NCBI RefSeq assembly: GCF_009827435.1
Contig: NZ_WTYM01000042.1
Span: forward strand, 1 to 54,572
Source of the DNA: Croceibacterium salegens
Lineage (GTDB): Bacteria; Pseudomonadota; Alphaproteobacteria; Sphingomonadales; Sphingomonadaceae
Direction of reading: 5' to 3'
DNA: 54,572 nt
Under the pieces are notes generated by a model that saw nothing but the letters and a program-made list of their open reading frames with translations, made no database searches and was not told the origin of the DNA. Below are positions 16,827 through 25,345 of the stretch, in pieces. The first letter of the stretch is position 1, and every line of letters begins with the position of its first letter. Both the position numbers and the translations under genes were made by a program.

Positions 16827-17886
16827 AGGCCTCGCGGGATTCGGGTAGTTCGGAATTGTAGAAGAACGCGTGGTTCATGCTGTCCCAGGCGTGGAACTGC
16901 GAATCCACACCGCCGGCGGCCAGCTTGTTGTGCGAATCGAGCGCCATCGACATCTCGAACGAGCGTGTTCCACTGATGAACAGCGTGGGCGGGAAGCGCT
17001 TCATCACCTCGATCGAGGCGACCGGATAAGCTAGCGGATCGTCCCGCCGGGCCGCATCGAGATAGCCTGGAGCGGAGGAACGGGGCGGTCCCCCACCACC
17101 TGGCTTGCGCACCAGCGGCGGTAGCATACCGTTGAGCGGCCCGGCGATGGCCGACATGTCGCCGCCGAAATATCCCCCAAGCGACGCGCAGAACACGCCG
17201 ACCGCGGCTGGGTTGGGCAGGTCATGGGCTTCGAACCATGCGATCGACTGCGCGGCGAGGAAACCACCGGCAGAACAGCCAAAGAGCCCGATCCTGCTGG
17301 CATCGTAGTGCTTGAGAACCTCGCGATAGACCTTCTCGACATCCTCGCTCGCCGCCGGGAACTGGTATTCCGGCGCCATGCGGTAATCGATCGAGATCAC
17401 CTTGATTTTCATCAGCGCCGCCAGCGGGACGGATTCGACCAGCGATGCCGAGCGCCCACCTGTGACAAAGCCGCCGCCGTGGAGGTTGATCAGGACCCGG
17501 TCGGCATTCTCGGGCGCGATTCCGCCGGCCGGCGTGACCACGTCGGTCACGATTCCGCCGATCGTCTCTTCGGCCACATCGACGGCGTAACGCTCGCGCA
17601 TCGGCGCGAGGAAGTCGAACATGATACCGTCCTGCCGCTTGCGCTCCTCGCGGATGTCCGGGAGCGCAGCGCCGAACGGCTTGTCGACGATTACGTGCCG
17701 CATGTACTCGCGCGCTTCCTCGCTCATGAGCGGAGAAAGCGGGATGGTCACGCCGTCGAGCTGCACCGCGCCGTCTTTGGAAATTCGGTCGTCGACCGGG
17801 TCCTGCGCGGCAGCGGGCGCGACAAGCAGGCAGGCCCCGGCTGCCAGACCGCACATGATCGCAACAGGACGCCTTACCGAAGTCAT
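16783..17886 (-). CDS. HSL-type alpha/beta hydrolase, exported, with altered catalytic-acid motif
   Basis: I start at ATG 17886, which overlaps the upstream stop as ATGA; the frame extends to 17946 inside the previous gene. The 367-residue product has a signal peptide ending APAAAQ, an HGGGF oxyanion motif (136-140), nucleophile Ser205 in GCSAGG and His339 in MNHAFFY. In related enzymes the acid follows SGTR, as in GTRD; here residue 309 is Ser (ISGTRSFEM), so the usual Asp is missing and another residue may serve, or activity may be reduced. It lies in the operon of the ceramidase-like gene and MFS transporter behind LacI operator site 3. Confidence 0.82.
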   Translation of the reverse strand: MTSVRRPVAIMCGLAAGACLLVAPAAAQDPVDDRISKDGAVQLDGVTIPLSPLMSEEAREYMRHVIVDKPFGAALPDIREERKRQDGIMFDFLAPMRERYAVDVAEETIGGIVTDVVTPAGGIAPENADRVLINLHGGGFVTGGRSASLVESVPLAALMKIKVISIDYRMAPEYQFPAASEDVEKVYREVLKHYDASRIGLFGCSAGGFLAAQSIAWFEAHDLPNPAAVGVFCASLGGYFGGDMSAIAGPLNGMLPPLVRKPGGGGPPRSSAPGYLDAARRDDPLAYPVASIEVMKRFPPTLFISGTRSFEMSMALDSHNKLAAGGVDSQFHAWDSMNHAFFYNSELPESREAYAIMVDFFEKHLAD

Positions 17887-19265
17887 TTTCCCGCGATCTC
17901 CTGCTCGAGGTCGAGCAGGCCGTTGACGATCGAATCCTCCGCGCATCCCGGCTTGAGGCGCGACGACAGGACTTCGAATGTATACTGGCCGTAGGCAGCA
18001 TCGTTGGGGATATAGCCGGAAGGCGCCATGCCGCCTGTCAACGTCACCATCATCGTGTTTGCATAGGGCGACTCGCGCTTGAAGCGCTGTGCGATAAGGG
18101 TGAAGATCTCCGCGTCCACTCCGCCGATCACCACGTCCCCGATCTTTAGCATGCTGAGCTTGAGAGGGACCGGATCGGCGTCTTCATAGCTTCCGGCATA
18201 GCCCGCACGCCCCTGATCGAGACGCTTGCGGCCGGGACAGGACACGGACTTGATGGCGCCGCCGATGGCAACTTGCTGCTGCGGGCGTTGCAGGTTGTCT
18301 CGCATCACGTGCAGCACTTCTTCCGCCAGCATCAGGCCAAGCGCACTGTTCACTTGCTTCTGCTGGTCGAGAAGCAGCTGGACACGCGGATTGCCACGGT
18401 CCAGCCCTTCGCCACCCGGCGGCATGGAATTGGAAATGTCTTCGCCCCGCGCAGCGTAGTCGCGAATGCGGATTTCGCGCAGGTCGTAGGTCTGGTTGAA
18501 AAAAATCGGATTCTGGTCGCCAGAGGCACCGCTCGACCAGACCGCCACAGCGTCGCCGCCGAGCGATGCCTCGAGGTAGTTCGATGCAGCTCCAGGAATG
18601 TCGGCGCTGACCATGTCAAGATTGCCGGTGATCACCGGATGTACGGCATAGTTGTAGTAGACCCCGATTGGATCTCCACTCAATGCCTCGAATCGCATCA
18701 CGCCGACCGTCTTGTCAGAAGCGCCGTCGTAGTTCGGCCCTTCCCACCAGCGATGGGTCTTGGGATCGACAATGTTTCGGTTTACGTTGATCCAGGACTT
18801 TCCGGTCCCGAAGGCCATGCGCGCGGGTTGCAGCCTTTTGACCGCCGCGCGCACAGCCTCGAAGATCTGCGCTTCGTATCCGTCGTTGCGCACAAACGGC
18901 GCGCTGTGGGTATGCGTTGCCGTGAGCATGAAATGATCGGGCGCTATGCCGAGTTCATTCGCGGCCCGTTCGCTAAGCCTCTTCCACAACGCGGTCGGGA
19001 TGGCCCCGGCGTCGACCGTCACGAGGGCGGCACGGCCGTGCCCGTTGTCGACAACTATGGCGCGGGCGTAGAGCGGGTCGAGCACGCCGTGCGACTGAGG
19101 AGGAAGACTGTCCGGTGCGGGGGTTATGTCGACTTTGGCCGCGCCTGCCTGCAATCCCCCCGTCTCTTCGGTCGCGTTCGCAGGAATGGAGAGAAACGCG
19201 ACCATCAGGACGACGATCAGCGCGAGCGAGCGCCTTCCGAAGCTGGATGGATGGATAACAGCCAT
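17883..19265 (-). CDS. Neutral/alkaline ceramidase-like hydrolase, exported
   Basis: The start is ATG 19265 with GGGAGAG five bases before; a TTG at 19277 is also in frame. The 460-residue product has a signal peptide (hydrophobic LIVVLMVAFLSIPANA) and the N-terminal domain of neutral non-lysosomal ceramidases: LQAGAAKVDITP, ATHTHSAP (metal-binding histidines), YYNYAVHPVITGN, GASGDQNP and later LTGGMAPSGYIPND. Classical members hydrolyse the amide of ceramide with a zinc ion, and are longer, near 650-750 residues, with a C-terminal domain that is absent here. Short bacterial homologues have unproven substrates. It is the first gene behind LacI operator site 3 and may cleave an ester or amide of the locus substrate. 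Confidence 0.8.
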   Translation of the reverse strand: MAVIHPSSFGRRSLALIVVLMVAFLSIPANATEETGGLQAGAAKVDITPAPDSLPPQSHGVLDPLYARAIVVDNGHGRAALVTVDAGAIPTALWKRLSERAANELGIAPDHFMLTATHTHSAPFVRNDGYEAQIFEAVRAAVKRLQPARMAFGTGKSWINVNRNIVDPKTHRWWEGPNYDGASDKTVGVMRFEALSGDPIGVYYNYAVHPVITGNLDMVSADIPGAASNYLEASLGGDAVAVWSSGASGDQNPIFFNQTYDLREIRIRDYAARGEDISNSMPPGGEGLDRGNPRVQLLLDQQKQVNSALGLMLAEEVLHVMRDNLQRPQQQVAIGGAIKSVSCPGRKRLDQGRAGYAGSYEDADPVPLKLSMLKIGDVVIGGVDAEIFTLIAQRFKRESPYANTMMVTLTGGMAPSGYIPNDAAYGQYTFEVLSSRLKPGCAEDSIVNGLLDLEQEIAGK

Positions 19266-19290
19266 TTTCTCTCCCAACCCTTGCGATTCT

Positions 19291-19302
19291 GCAATCGATT
19301 GC
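19291..19302. promoter_or_regulatory. LacI-type operator, site 3
   Basis: GCAATCGATTGC, within TGCAATCGATTGCG, lies 25 bases upstream of the ceramidase-like start and about 110 bases upstream of the divergent LacI gene. It could mediate both repression of the operon and autoregulation. Confidence 0.77.
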
Positions 19303-19413
19303 GATCGAGCTTAGGGCCATGTTACCGGTCAAGCAACATGACATGCAATCCGGCTCGGTGGCGATTACCCTTGACCGCGCCGGAGGTGTGGTTTCCGTAA
19401 GGCCAAAGCTTCA

Positions 19414-20478
19414 TTGGGACAGGGCGAGACGTTGGCGAAAAAGAAGGGATCGGGCGACGAGAATTCCTCGGGCAGGCCGCAGAATATCCAGGAGCTGGCG
19501 CAAATCGCCGGGGTGTCGGCGGCCACAGTATCGCGCTCGCTCGCCGGTACTGGCAAGATTGCGCCGGCGACGCGCGAACGCATTCGCAAACTGGCCGACG
19601 AGCTTGGCTTCCGCCCCAGTACCATGGCCCGGAACCTGCGCACGGGCAGGACCGGCACCATCGGGGTGATCGTCCCGCTCGGTCACGAGAAAACCCAGCA
19701 CATCTCCGACCCGTTCTTCATGACCCTGCTGGCGCATATTGCCGATCGCCTGGCCGACCGCGGATACGACCTGCTGCTCAGCCGTGTCGTACCGCATGAC
19801 CCGGAATGGCTGTCGCGCCAGGTCGATTCCGGTCGTGTCGACGGGATGATCATAATCGGGCAGTCGAACCAGTCGGACGTGATCAACAGCGTCGCGCGAT
19901 ATTACAGGCCGATGGTCGTGTGGGGCGCGGAGCTACCGGGACAGCTCTATTGCTCGGTCGGCAGCGACAACCGGCTCGGTGGGCGGATCGCCACGGAGCA
20001 CCTTCTCTCGCTGGGATGTCGCAGGCTGGCCTTCTTCGGCGATGCCTCGGTGCCCGAAGTCGAGCAGCGCCTCTCGGGATTTCGCGACGCGCTGCGCGAA
20101 GCAAGCGATGGTGCGGTCGGCGCCACGCTGCCCGTGCATTTCGTCCCCGAGCGAGCAGTGGAAGAGATCTCGGGATTTCTCGACTTGGCCGAGAATCTCG
20201 ATGGCATCTTCGCGACCTCGGACTCGATTGGCATGATGGCCATCCAGGCGCTCATCGAACGAGGGCGCAGCGTACCGGGCGAGGTGAAAGTCATCGGCTT
20301 CGACGACCTCGACATTGCCCGCCGAGTCCTTCCACCTTTGAGTTCGATCAAGCAGGACCTGGAAGCAGGTGCGGATGCTTTGGTCGACCTGCTTTTCCGC
20401 AAGATCGCAGGGGAAGCGGTGGATTCGGTCCAACTTGAACCGACGTTGGCCGCACGAGGTTCGACACTCTCCGATTGA
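19414..20478 (+). CDS. LacI-family transcriptional regulator, likely master of the sugar-ester locus
   Basis: A 354-residue LacI protein from TTG 19414; TTG 19432 is an alternative start preceded by GGGCGAG and would leave the domain intact. The N-terminal helix-turn-helix is NIQELAQIAGVSAATVSRSL, followed by the hinge region PSTMARNLRTGRTGTIGVIVP. The periplasmic-binding-protein-like effector domain contains DGMIIIGQS, SVGSDNRLGGRIATEHLL, GIFATSDSIGMMAIQAL and VKVIGFDDLDIARRVLPPLSSIKQD. The family binds sugars or sugar derivatives. Five palindromes with central CG lie upstream of the surrounding transcription units, including one beside its own promoter, which makes it the obvious binding candidate. 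Confidence 0.92.
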   Translation: MGQGETLAKKKGSGDENSSGRPQNIQELAQIAGVSAATVSRSLAGTGKIAPATRERIRKLADELGFRPSTMARNLRTGRTGTIGVIVPLGHEKTQHISDPFFMTLLAHIADRLADRGYDLLLSRVVPHDPEWLSRQVDSGRVDGMIIIGQSNQSDVINSVARYYRPMVVWGAELPGQLYCSVGSDNRLGGRIATEHLLSLGCRRLAFFGDASVPEVEQRLSGFRDALREASDGAVGATLPVHFVPERAVEEISGFLDLAENLDGIFATSDSIGMMAIQALIERGRSVPGEVKVIGFDDLDIARRVLPPLSSIKQDLEAGADALVDLLFRKIAGEAVDSVQLEPTLAARGSTLSD

Positions 20479-20520
20479 GAGAATTTGTCGCGCCGATTTA
20501 CCTCTCATCGACATTGCAGT

Positions 20521-20532
20521 GCAATCGATTGT
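20521..20532. promoter_or_regulatory. LacI-type operator, site 4
   Basis: GCAATCGATTGT, within GTGCAATCGATTGTCT, has one mismatch to the consensus palindrome. It lies between the end of the lacI-type gene and the TonB-dependent receptor, 94 bases upstream of the receptor ATG. Confidence 0.72.
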
Positions 20533-20626
20533 CTAAATTGCATTGACAGAGGTGAGTTCCTGCGAAATTTAAGGGACACTCAACAATGGACCCGCAAGGG
20601 CAATCGTTTGAAACGGGAGAGTGGAC

Positions 20627-22780
20627 ATGAGGTATTTGCGGGGCACCGCGGCAGTGGCCGCACTTGCTGCAAGCCTAGCTGCGAGCGCTGTAAATGCGCA
20701 GGAACAGCAGCAGGCGAACGATGGCGACGGCTCGGAAGCGAGTGACGACGCTAAGAAGGCGGCGACAACCACAGCCGGAGGCAACGAAATCCTTGTCACC
20801 GCTTCCAAGACCGGGGCGCAGGACATCCAGGATGTGCCGCTGGCAATCCAGGTATTCAGCGGCGACGAGCTGAAGGAACGCAACATAACCACGATCGGGG
20901 ACCTCGTCTCGAGCGTCCCGGGTGCTTTCGAGGGCTTCCGCCAATCGAACGGTTCGCGATTCTACAACTTGCGCGGCAACGTAACCCAGAACGGCGACTC
21001 TCCGATCGGGTATTACCTTGACGACACACCGTTCATCGTCACCAATTTCGGTATCGCCCCGCCAGTGCGGTTCATCGACATGGAGCGCGTCGAGGTCCTC
21101 CGCGGACCGCAGGGCACTCTCTACGGGCAGGGCTCATCGGGCGGCGTGTTCATCTTCCACACCCGCGACCCGGATCTAAACAACTTCGAATACTCGTTCG
21201 AGGTCGAAGGGTCCAAGACTGTCGGCGCCGACAAGTTGAACTACGGAATGGCCGGCGCGCTCTCGGTCCCGATCGTGCAGGATCGCTTTGCAGTTCGGGT
21301 CAGTGGGGGTTTTTCACAGGACGCGGGATGGGCTGACGCCTATTTCGGCCCCTACGATGGCACCCCCGACGAGAAGGGCGTCAACAAGGCCAAGAATGAC
21401 GATATCAGGGTCGTCGCCCTGTTACGGCCATTCGACAACGTCAATATTCGCGCGCAGTACTGGCACTTCCGGCCGCGCCAAGGCTTCACCGGCTTCACTG
21501 CATCGGTCGATCCGCCCTACTACCAAAACACGGCCGGGCAGGAAGGTTACTCCAACGGCAGCTTCACGCTCTGGAGCCTGACGGGGACCGTTGACTTCGA
21601 CGCCTTCACCGTCACCAGCGCGACGAGCAACCTCGAAGGCGTCTTCGGGATCAATATTCCGATCTCGCCGGCAGGCTTCTTCTCGAGCCAGTTCCTGCCC
21701 AAGATGTTCGCGCAGGAACTGCGCATCAACTCTTCGACCGACGGTCCGCTGCACTGGGTCGTAGGCGGAGCCTACCAGAACGGGAAGGGACCGCAGGTGA
21801 ACGCGCTGCAGATTCCGCCGTTCGGCGTCGACATCAACGCGGACAACAACACGCTGACCAAGAACTGGGCCCTGTTCGGCGAAATCAGCTACGACCTGCT
21901 CGACGGGAAGCTAGTGCCGCTGGTCGGCCTCAGAACCTATCACGACAAGCGTTCGTTCGAAGATACGGGCGGCACCGTGCCGACCAAGGCGAACAAAGAG
22001 ACCTGGCGCGCCAACCTTTCGTACATTCCCAACGACGACCTGACGATGTTCATCTCGGCGGCCACCGGCTTCCGCCCCGGCATCGTCCAGTCGCGCGTCC
22101 AGGTCCAGTCGCTCGAGCTGGCCGGCGTCCCGGCAATGGTGGCGCTCGAACCGGAATCCTCGCGCAACTACGAGTTCGGACTCAAGTGGCGCAACCCGGC
22201 CCGTACCCTGAACGTCGGCCTGAATCTGTACAGTCTCAAGTACACCAACCTGCAGACTTCGGTCACGGGCGGCATCCAGGGCGTGAACGGATTCGCAAAC
22301 TTCGGAGACGCGACCACACAGGGCATCGACCTCGAAGTGCGCTGGGACACACCGATCGAGGGACTCAATCTCGGGTTCGTGGGCAACGTGAACGATAGTC
22401 AGTACGATTCCGTAAATCCCGTGATTGCTGCTGCCCAGCCGCTGCTCAAGCCCGGGGACCGGCTGCTCAACACGCTCGCAAACAACTACCGTGCCGATAT
22501 CAATTACAACCGCGAAATCGCCAACGATTTCGATGGTTTCGGCAACCTGTCCTTCAGCCACAGCGGCGATCGTCTGCAGGCCAACGGACTGACTGCCCAG
22601 CCGTACAACCTGCTCGCCCTGACGATGGGCATTCGCCATGCCAACTGGGAACTGGCATTCGTCGGCAACAACCTGACGGACGAACGCGGGCCGACCTTCC
22701 TCGGCACGAACGGGCCGCTATCCGGCTCAGGACCGACGCCACGTACACTCGGTTTCCGCTTCCGCATCAACTCGCGGTAA
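20627..22780 (+). CDS. TonB-dependent receptor of the LacI-controlled locus
   Basis: The start is ATG 20627 with GGGAGAG upstream; a GTG two codons earlier is in frame. The 717-residue receptor has a signal peptide ending SAVNAQ, a Gln/Asp-rich spacer, the TonB-box-like EILVTASKTGAQDIQDVPLAIQV, a plug with VRFIDMERVEVLRGPQGTLYGQGSSGG, and a barrel that ends LGFRFRINSR. The last residue is not the usual Phe. It imports a substrate through the outer membrane. Its own operator copy and location directly after the LacI gene make it the likely uptake system for the acylated or sucrose-containing compound processed by the neighbouring esterases and GH68 enzyme. Confidence 0.92.
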   Translation: MRYLRGTAAVAALAASLAASAVNAQEQQQANDGDGSEASDDAKKAATTTAGGNEILVTASKTGAQDIQDVPLAIQVFSGDELKERNITTIGDLVSSVPGAFEGFRQSNGSRFYNLRGNVTQNGDSPIGYYLDDTPFIVTNFGIAPPVRFIDMERVEVLRGPQGTLYGQGSSGGVFIFHTRDPDLNNFEYSFEVEGSKTVGADKLNYGMAGALSVPIVQDRFAVRVSGGFSQDAGWADAYFGPYDGTPDEKGVNKAKNDDIRVVALLRPFDNVNIRAQYWHFRPRQGFTGFTASVDPPYYQNTAGQEGYSNGSFTLWSLTGTVDFDAFTVTSATSNLEGVFGINIPISPAGFFSSQFLPKMFAQELRINSSTDGPLHWVVGGAYQNGKGPQVNALQIPPFGVDINADNNTLTKNWALFGEISYDLLDGKLVPLVGLRTYHDKRSFEDTGGTVPTKANKETWRANLSYIPNDDLTMFISAATGFRPGIVQSRVQVQSLELAGVPAMVALEPESSRNYEFGLKWRNPARTLNVGLNLYSLKYTNLQTSVTGGIQGVNGFANFGDATTQGIDLEVRWDTPIEGLNLGFVGNVNDSQYDSVNPVIAAAQPLLKPGDRLLNTLANNYRADINYNREIANDFDGFGNLSFSHSGDRLQANGLTAQPYNLLALTMGIRHANWELAFVGNNLTDERGPTFLGTNGPLSGSGPTPRTLGFRFRINSR

Positions 22781-22800
22781 AGGACGTCGAGCCAATCTGG

Positions 22801-22835
22801 GAAGCGGCCGCCTGGATCATGCAGGTGGCCGCTTC
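22801..22835. terminator. Bidirectional hairpin between convergent genes
   Basis: GAAGCGGCC and GGCCGCTTC form 9-base arms, extended by CCTG/CAGG inside, around a loop centred on GATCATG. It sits between the receptor stop (22780) and the stop of the convergent SGNH gene (22837). There is no T run, but placement and stem strength fit a shared terminator. Confidence 0.7.
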
Positions 22836-22836
22836 G

Positions 22837-23757
22837 TCAATTCTGCGACCGTTTCAGCGCCGCTGAAAGAGCGTCCTGCGCTAGCGACTCCATCACCGCA
22901 TAGCCGGCGCGAGTGGGATGGACTCCGTCATTGGCATAGGCTGGATCGAACGAGCCATCGGGGGCGGCAAGAGGCGCGTAATAGTCGACCCATTGTGCCC
23001 CATAGTCGTGAGCAAGCTTTTCCATCCGGGCATTGAGCTGGGGAACGACGGGCCGCGTGTCGAATTCCGGCCTCGGCAAGAGGCGGGACATCGGAGGAAT
23101 TCCAGCCAGCACAACTGCGATGCCATTGGACTTCGCCATGTCGAGCATGGCGCGAATGTTTGCGACAAATTCGTCCTCGGTAATCGGCCCGGTCGCTCCG
23201 CCTATGTCGTTCGTGCCGGCCATGATGTGCACAGCCTTGGGCCTCAGCGCGACGACGTCCTGCTCGAAACGCGCCACCATCTGGCTGCTGCTCTGACCGC
23301 TTATGCCCCTGTCGACATAATCGTTGCGCTCGAAGAAGTCGGGGTCTGCCTCGATCCATCCCTCGGTGATTGAATCGCCCATAAAGACTGCAGCCGGGTG
23401 CGCCCCTCGTTCGATTAACTCAGCATTGGCGTCGCGGTAACGGCACAGGAAAGGCCAATCCTCTGCGAACTGTTTCGCTTGCTGTGCACGGAACTGGGCC
23501 CCGATTTCGCTGTCGGAGTTGAAGAAGTCGCGCGCGCGCGCGGAAAGCGCATCTAGATCCTGCGGATTGGTATCGAACTGCCGTGCAAGCTGGTCCGCCG
23601 GTCGGGGGGCGTGCACGGGACATCGGATCTTCGTCCCGTTGACAGCGGCGTATTCCCTACCCTGCACGGTGGACGACGTAGCCTGTCCGTTGGCTGTCGC
23701 CGCAATCCCGACAAGACCCAAAAAGACGACGGTTAGGCTGGTTCGCACAGCAGTCAT
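22837..23757 (-). CDS. Secreted SGNH/GDSL hydrolase
   Basis: A 306-residue esterase with GGGAGAG just upstream of ATG 23757. The signal peptide ends near ATANGQA. SGNH blocks are clear: Ser129 in FMGDSITEGW, Gly in DRGISGQSS, Asn in MAGTNDIGG and Asp277/His280 in DGVHPTRAGY. The arrangement resembles acetylxylan or platelet-activating-factor-acetylhydrolase-like esterases. A LacI-type operator lies 59 bases upstream, so it is probably the sixth hydrolase of the regulon. It differs in architecture from the SGNH enzyme at 9188, lacking the accessory domain, so the two may remove different acyl groups. Confidence 0.88.
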   Translation of the reverse strand: MTAVRTSLTVVFLGLVGIAATANGQATSSTVQGREYAAVNGTKIRCPVHAPRPADQLARQFDTNPQDLDALSARARDFFNSDSEIGAQFRAQQAKQFAEDWPFLCRYRDANAELIERGAHPAAVFMGDSITEGWIEADPDFFERNDYVDRGISGQSSSQMVARFEQDVVALRPKAVHIMAGTNDIGGATGPITEDEFVANIRAMLDMAKSNGIAVVLAGIPPMSRLLPRPEFDTRPVVPQLNARMEKLAHDYGAQWVDYYAPLAAPDGSFDPAYANDGVHPTRAGYAVMESLAQDALSAALKRSQN

Positions 23758-23815
23758 GCGCTCTCCCGAAATGTTATGTTTCGATGCGCGAGTTTGACCG
23801 AGTGCCGCCGAAGGT

Positions 23816-23827
23816 GCAATCGATTAC
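23816..23827. promoter_or_regulatory. LacI-type operator, site 5 (imperfect)
   Basis: GCAATCGATTAC, within GTGCAATCGATTACAT, keeps the CAATCGATT core but has a changed right arm. It lies upstream of the SGNH gene at 22837-23757 and 165 bases upstream of the GntR-type start on the other strand. Confidence 0.62.
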
Positions 23828-23992
23828 ATGTACAGAAGACCCGGCGCAGACACCGCCTTTCGACTCCGGTCTCCGAATTCGGTCAGGATGCGCAAAGCCG
23901 AGATTAGGGTGGCAAAAGTGCCGACGGAATGCATTGATGGGAACAGCGGACTTTGCGCCGGCTGGCCGATCATCCGACAAAGGCCGCGAAAT

Positions 23993-25330
23993 ATGAATGC
24001 CAAGGTCGAACAGATCTATCGAGACTCCGCGCGAGAGGAGACAGAGAGGCTCGGCCTGCCAGAAATCCTCGCACGTCGGATCGAGGACGACATCGTCAGA
24101 AGGCGTCTTTGCCGAGGGGGAGTCGTAGGATCCCTGCGCGATCTCTCGGAACGATACCATGCTGGACGCGCATCAGTACGCGAAGCGGTGGGATTGTTGG
24201 AGCGCCGAGGGCTGGGGCGTTTGCGACCGGGCCCCTGTGGCGGCTTCATCGTTGCCACCCCCAGCGCCGGCGTCGTAGCGTCCGAGCTCGCTTGTTACCT
24301 GCGACTTGCCGGCACGGCGCCCCACCAATTGATGGATGCGCGTGTCCTTGTGGACTCCACTGCGGCAGAGATTTTCGCCGAAATCAAATCGGGCGGCAGC
24401 GAATATTCCCGGGAGGGGGGGCCGGTCATCAGCCTGTTTGCGCGTTGCCTGGACGAACTGACGATTGAATTGCTTGAGAAACTTTCACCAGGCCACACCG
24501 TCGAAGGCGACGGTCTTAGACGCGTGCTTGAAGTGAGCCCGTCCGAACGCCTTGCGAGAGATGTAACTGCGTTCCACTTACGTCTAGGCGAACTGCTCAA
24601 TCAATTGCCCGCAAGGGTTCCGCCGCTCAAGCAAGAGACCTCGCCGAGGAACCAATACCGTACCCTAGCGACCCTCGTCGCAAGCAAGCTTGCCGTTGAA
24701 ATCCAGAGCAACTTGACGGCAGGCCAGAAGCTCGGCTCCGAATGGGACCTGTGCGACAGGTTCAGCGTGAGCCGGACGACGCTGCGCCAAGCTATCCGGC
24801 AATTGCAGGACAGCGGTCTCGTCGAATCCCGGCGGGGCCGCGGAAACGGGCTGCTCGTCCGCGACATCCGCGTGACAGGTAGCGTCCGCCTGGTCCTTGC
24901 TTATCTTATCGGACAACAGATGGACCCGCGCGCCGCAGGTACTCTTCTGTTTCGGATCAATCGCCATATCCCAGCCCTCGCAGTCCATCGCGCAACTCCG
25001 AAGCAGCGTCGCGAACTTGGCGAACTTCTGGCGACAGCGAGCTTGAGCGATCCGATGGAACGCATCGACTTGCTGCGTCTCGTGCAGCGCGTCTCTCAGC
25101 TTGCCGATAGCCCGTTGATCGACCTGTTTTCGCGCTGTCTCGCGGCCTACGAGGCACGCTTCCACCCAGCGCTCGCCGAGCGCCTACCGGTTAGGTTCCA
25201 GGCCGATTACTTCGACATGGTCCGCCTCCTTCTCGACCACGCGCAAACGGACGGTGCCTTCGACCTTGAATGGGCGAAGGTACGATCCGAACAGGTGATG
25301 CTGGCGATGGCGGTCCAGCGTCCGATCTGA
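23993..25330 (+). CDS. Tandem double GntR-type regulator
   Basis: I start at ATG 23993 (MNAKVEQIYRDSA); the frame is open back to 23828 but the extra residues look non-coding. The 445-residue protein holds two winged-helix GntR units in one chain. The first (about 18-80) contains LPEILARRIEDDIVRR and DLSERYHAGRASVREAVGLL; the second (about 230-295) contains LVASKLAVEIQ and DLCDRFSVSRTTLRQAIRQL with the wing ESRRGRGNGLLV. Each is followed by a helical segment resembling an effector domain, though neither shows an obvious FCD metal triad. A typical GntR protein has one unit and 220-260 residues. It may bind two operators at once. The target is unknown; it faces both the LacI locus and the downstream operon. 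Confidence 0.82.
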   Translation: MNAKVEQIYRDSAREETERLGLPEILARRIEDDIVRRRLCRGGVVGSLRDLSERYHAGRASVREAVGLLERRGLGRLRPGPCGGFIVATPSAGVVASELACYLRLAGTAPHQLMDARVLVDSTAAEIFAEIKSGGSEYSREGGPVISLFARCLDELTIELLEKLSPGHTVEGDGLRRVLEVSPSERLARDVTAFHLRLGELLNQLPARVPPLKQETSPRNQYRTLATLVASKLAVEIQSNLTAGQKLGSEWDLCDRFSVSRTTLRQAIRQLQDSGLVESRRGRGNGLLVRDIRVTGSVRLVLAYLIGQQMDPRAAGTLLFRINRHIPALAVHRATPKQRRELGELLATASLSDPMERIDLLRLVQRVSQLADSPLIDLFSRCLAAYEARFHPALAERLPVRFQADYFDMVRLLLDHAQTDGAFDLEWAKVRSEQVMLAMAVQRPI

Positions 25331-25345
25331 TTGAGATTGCTCCTC

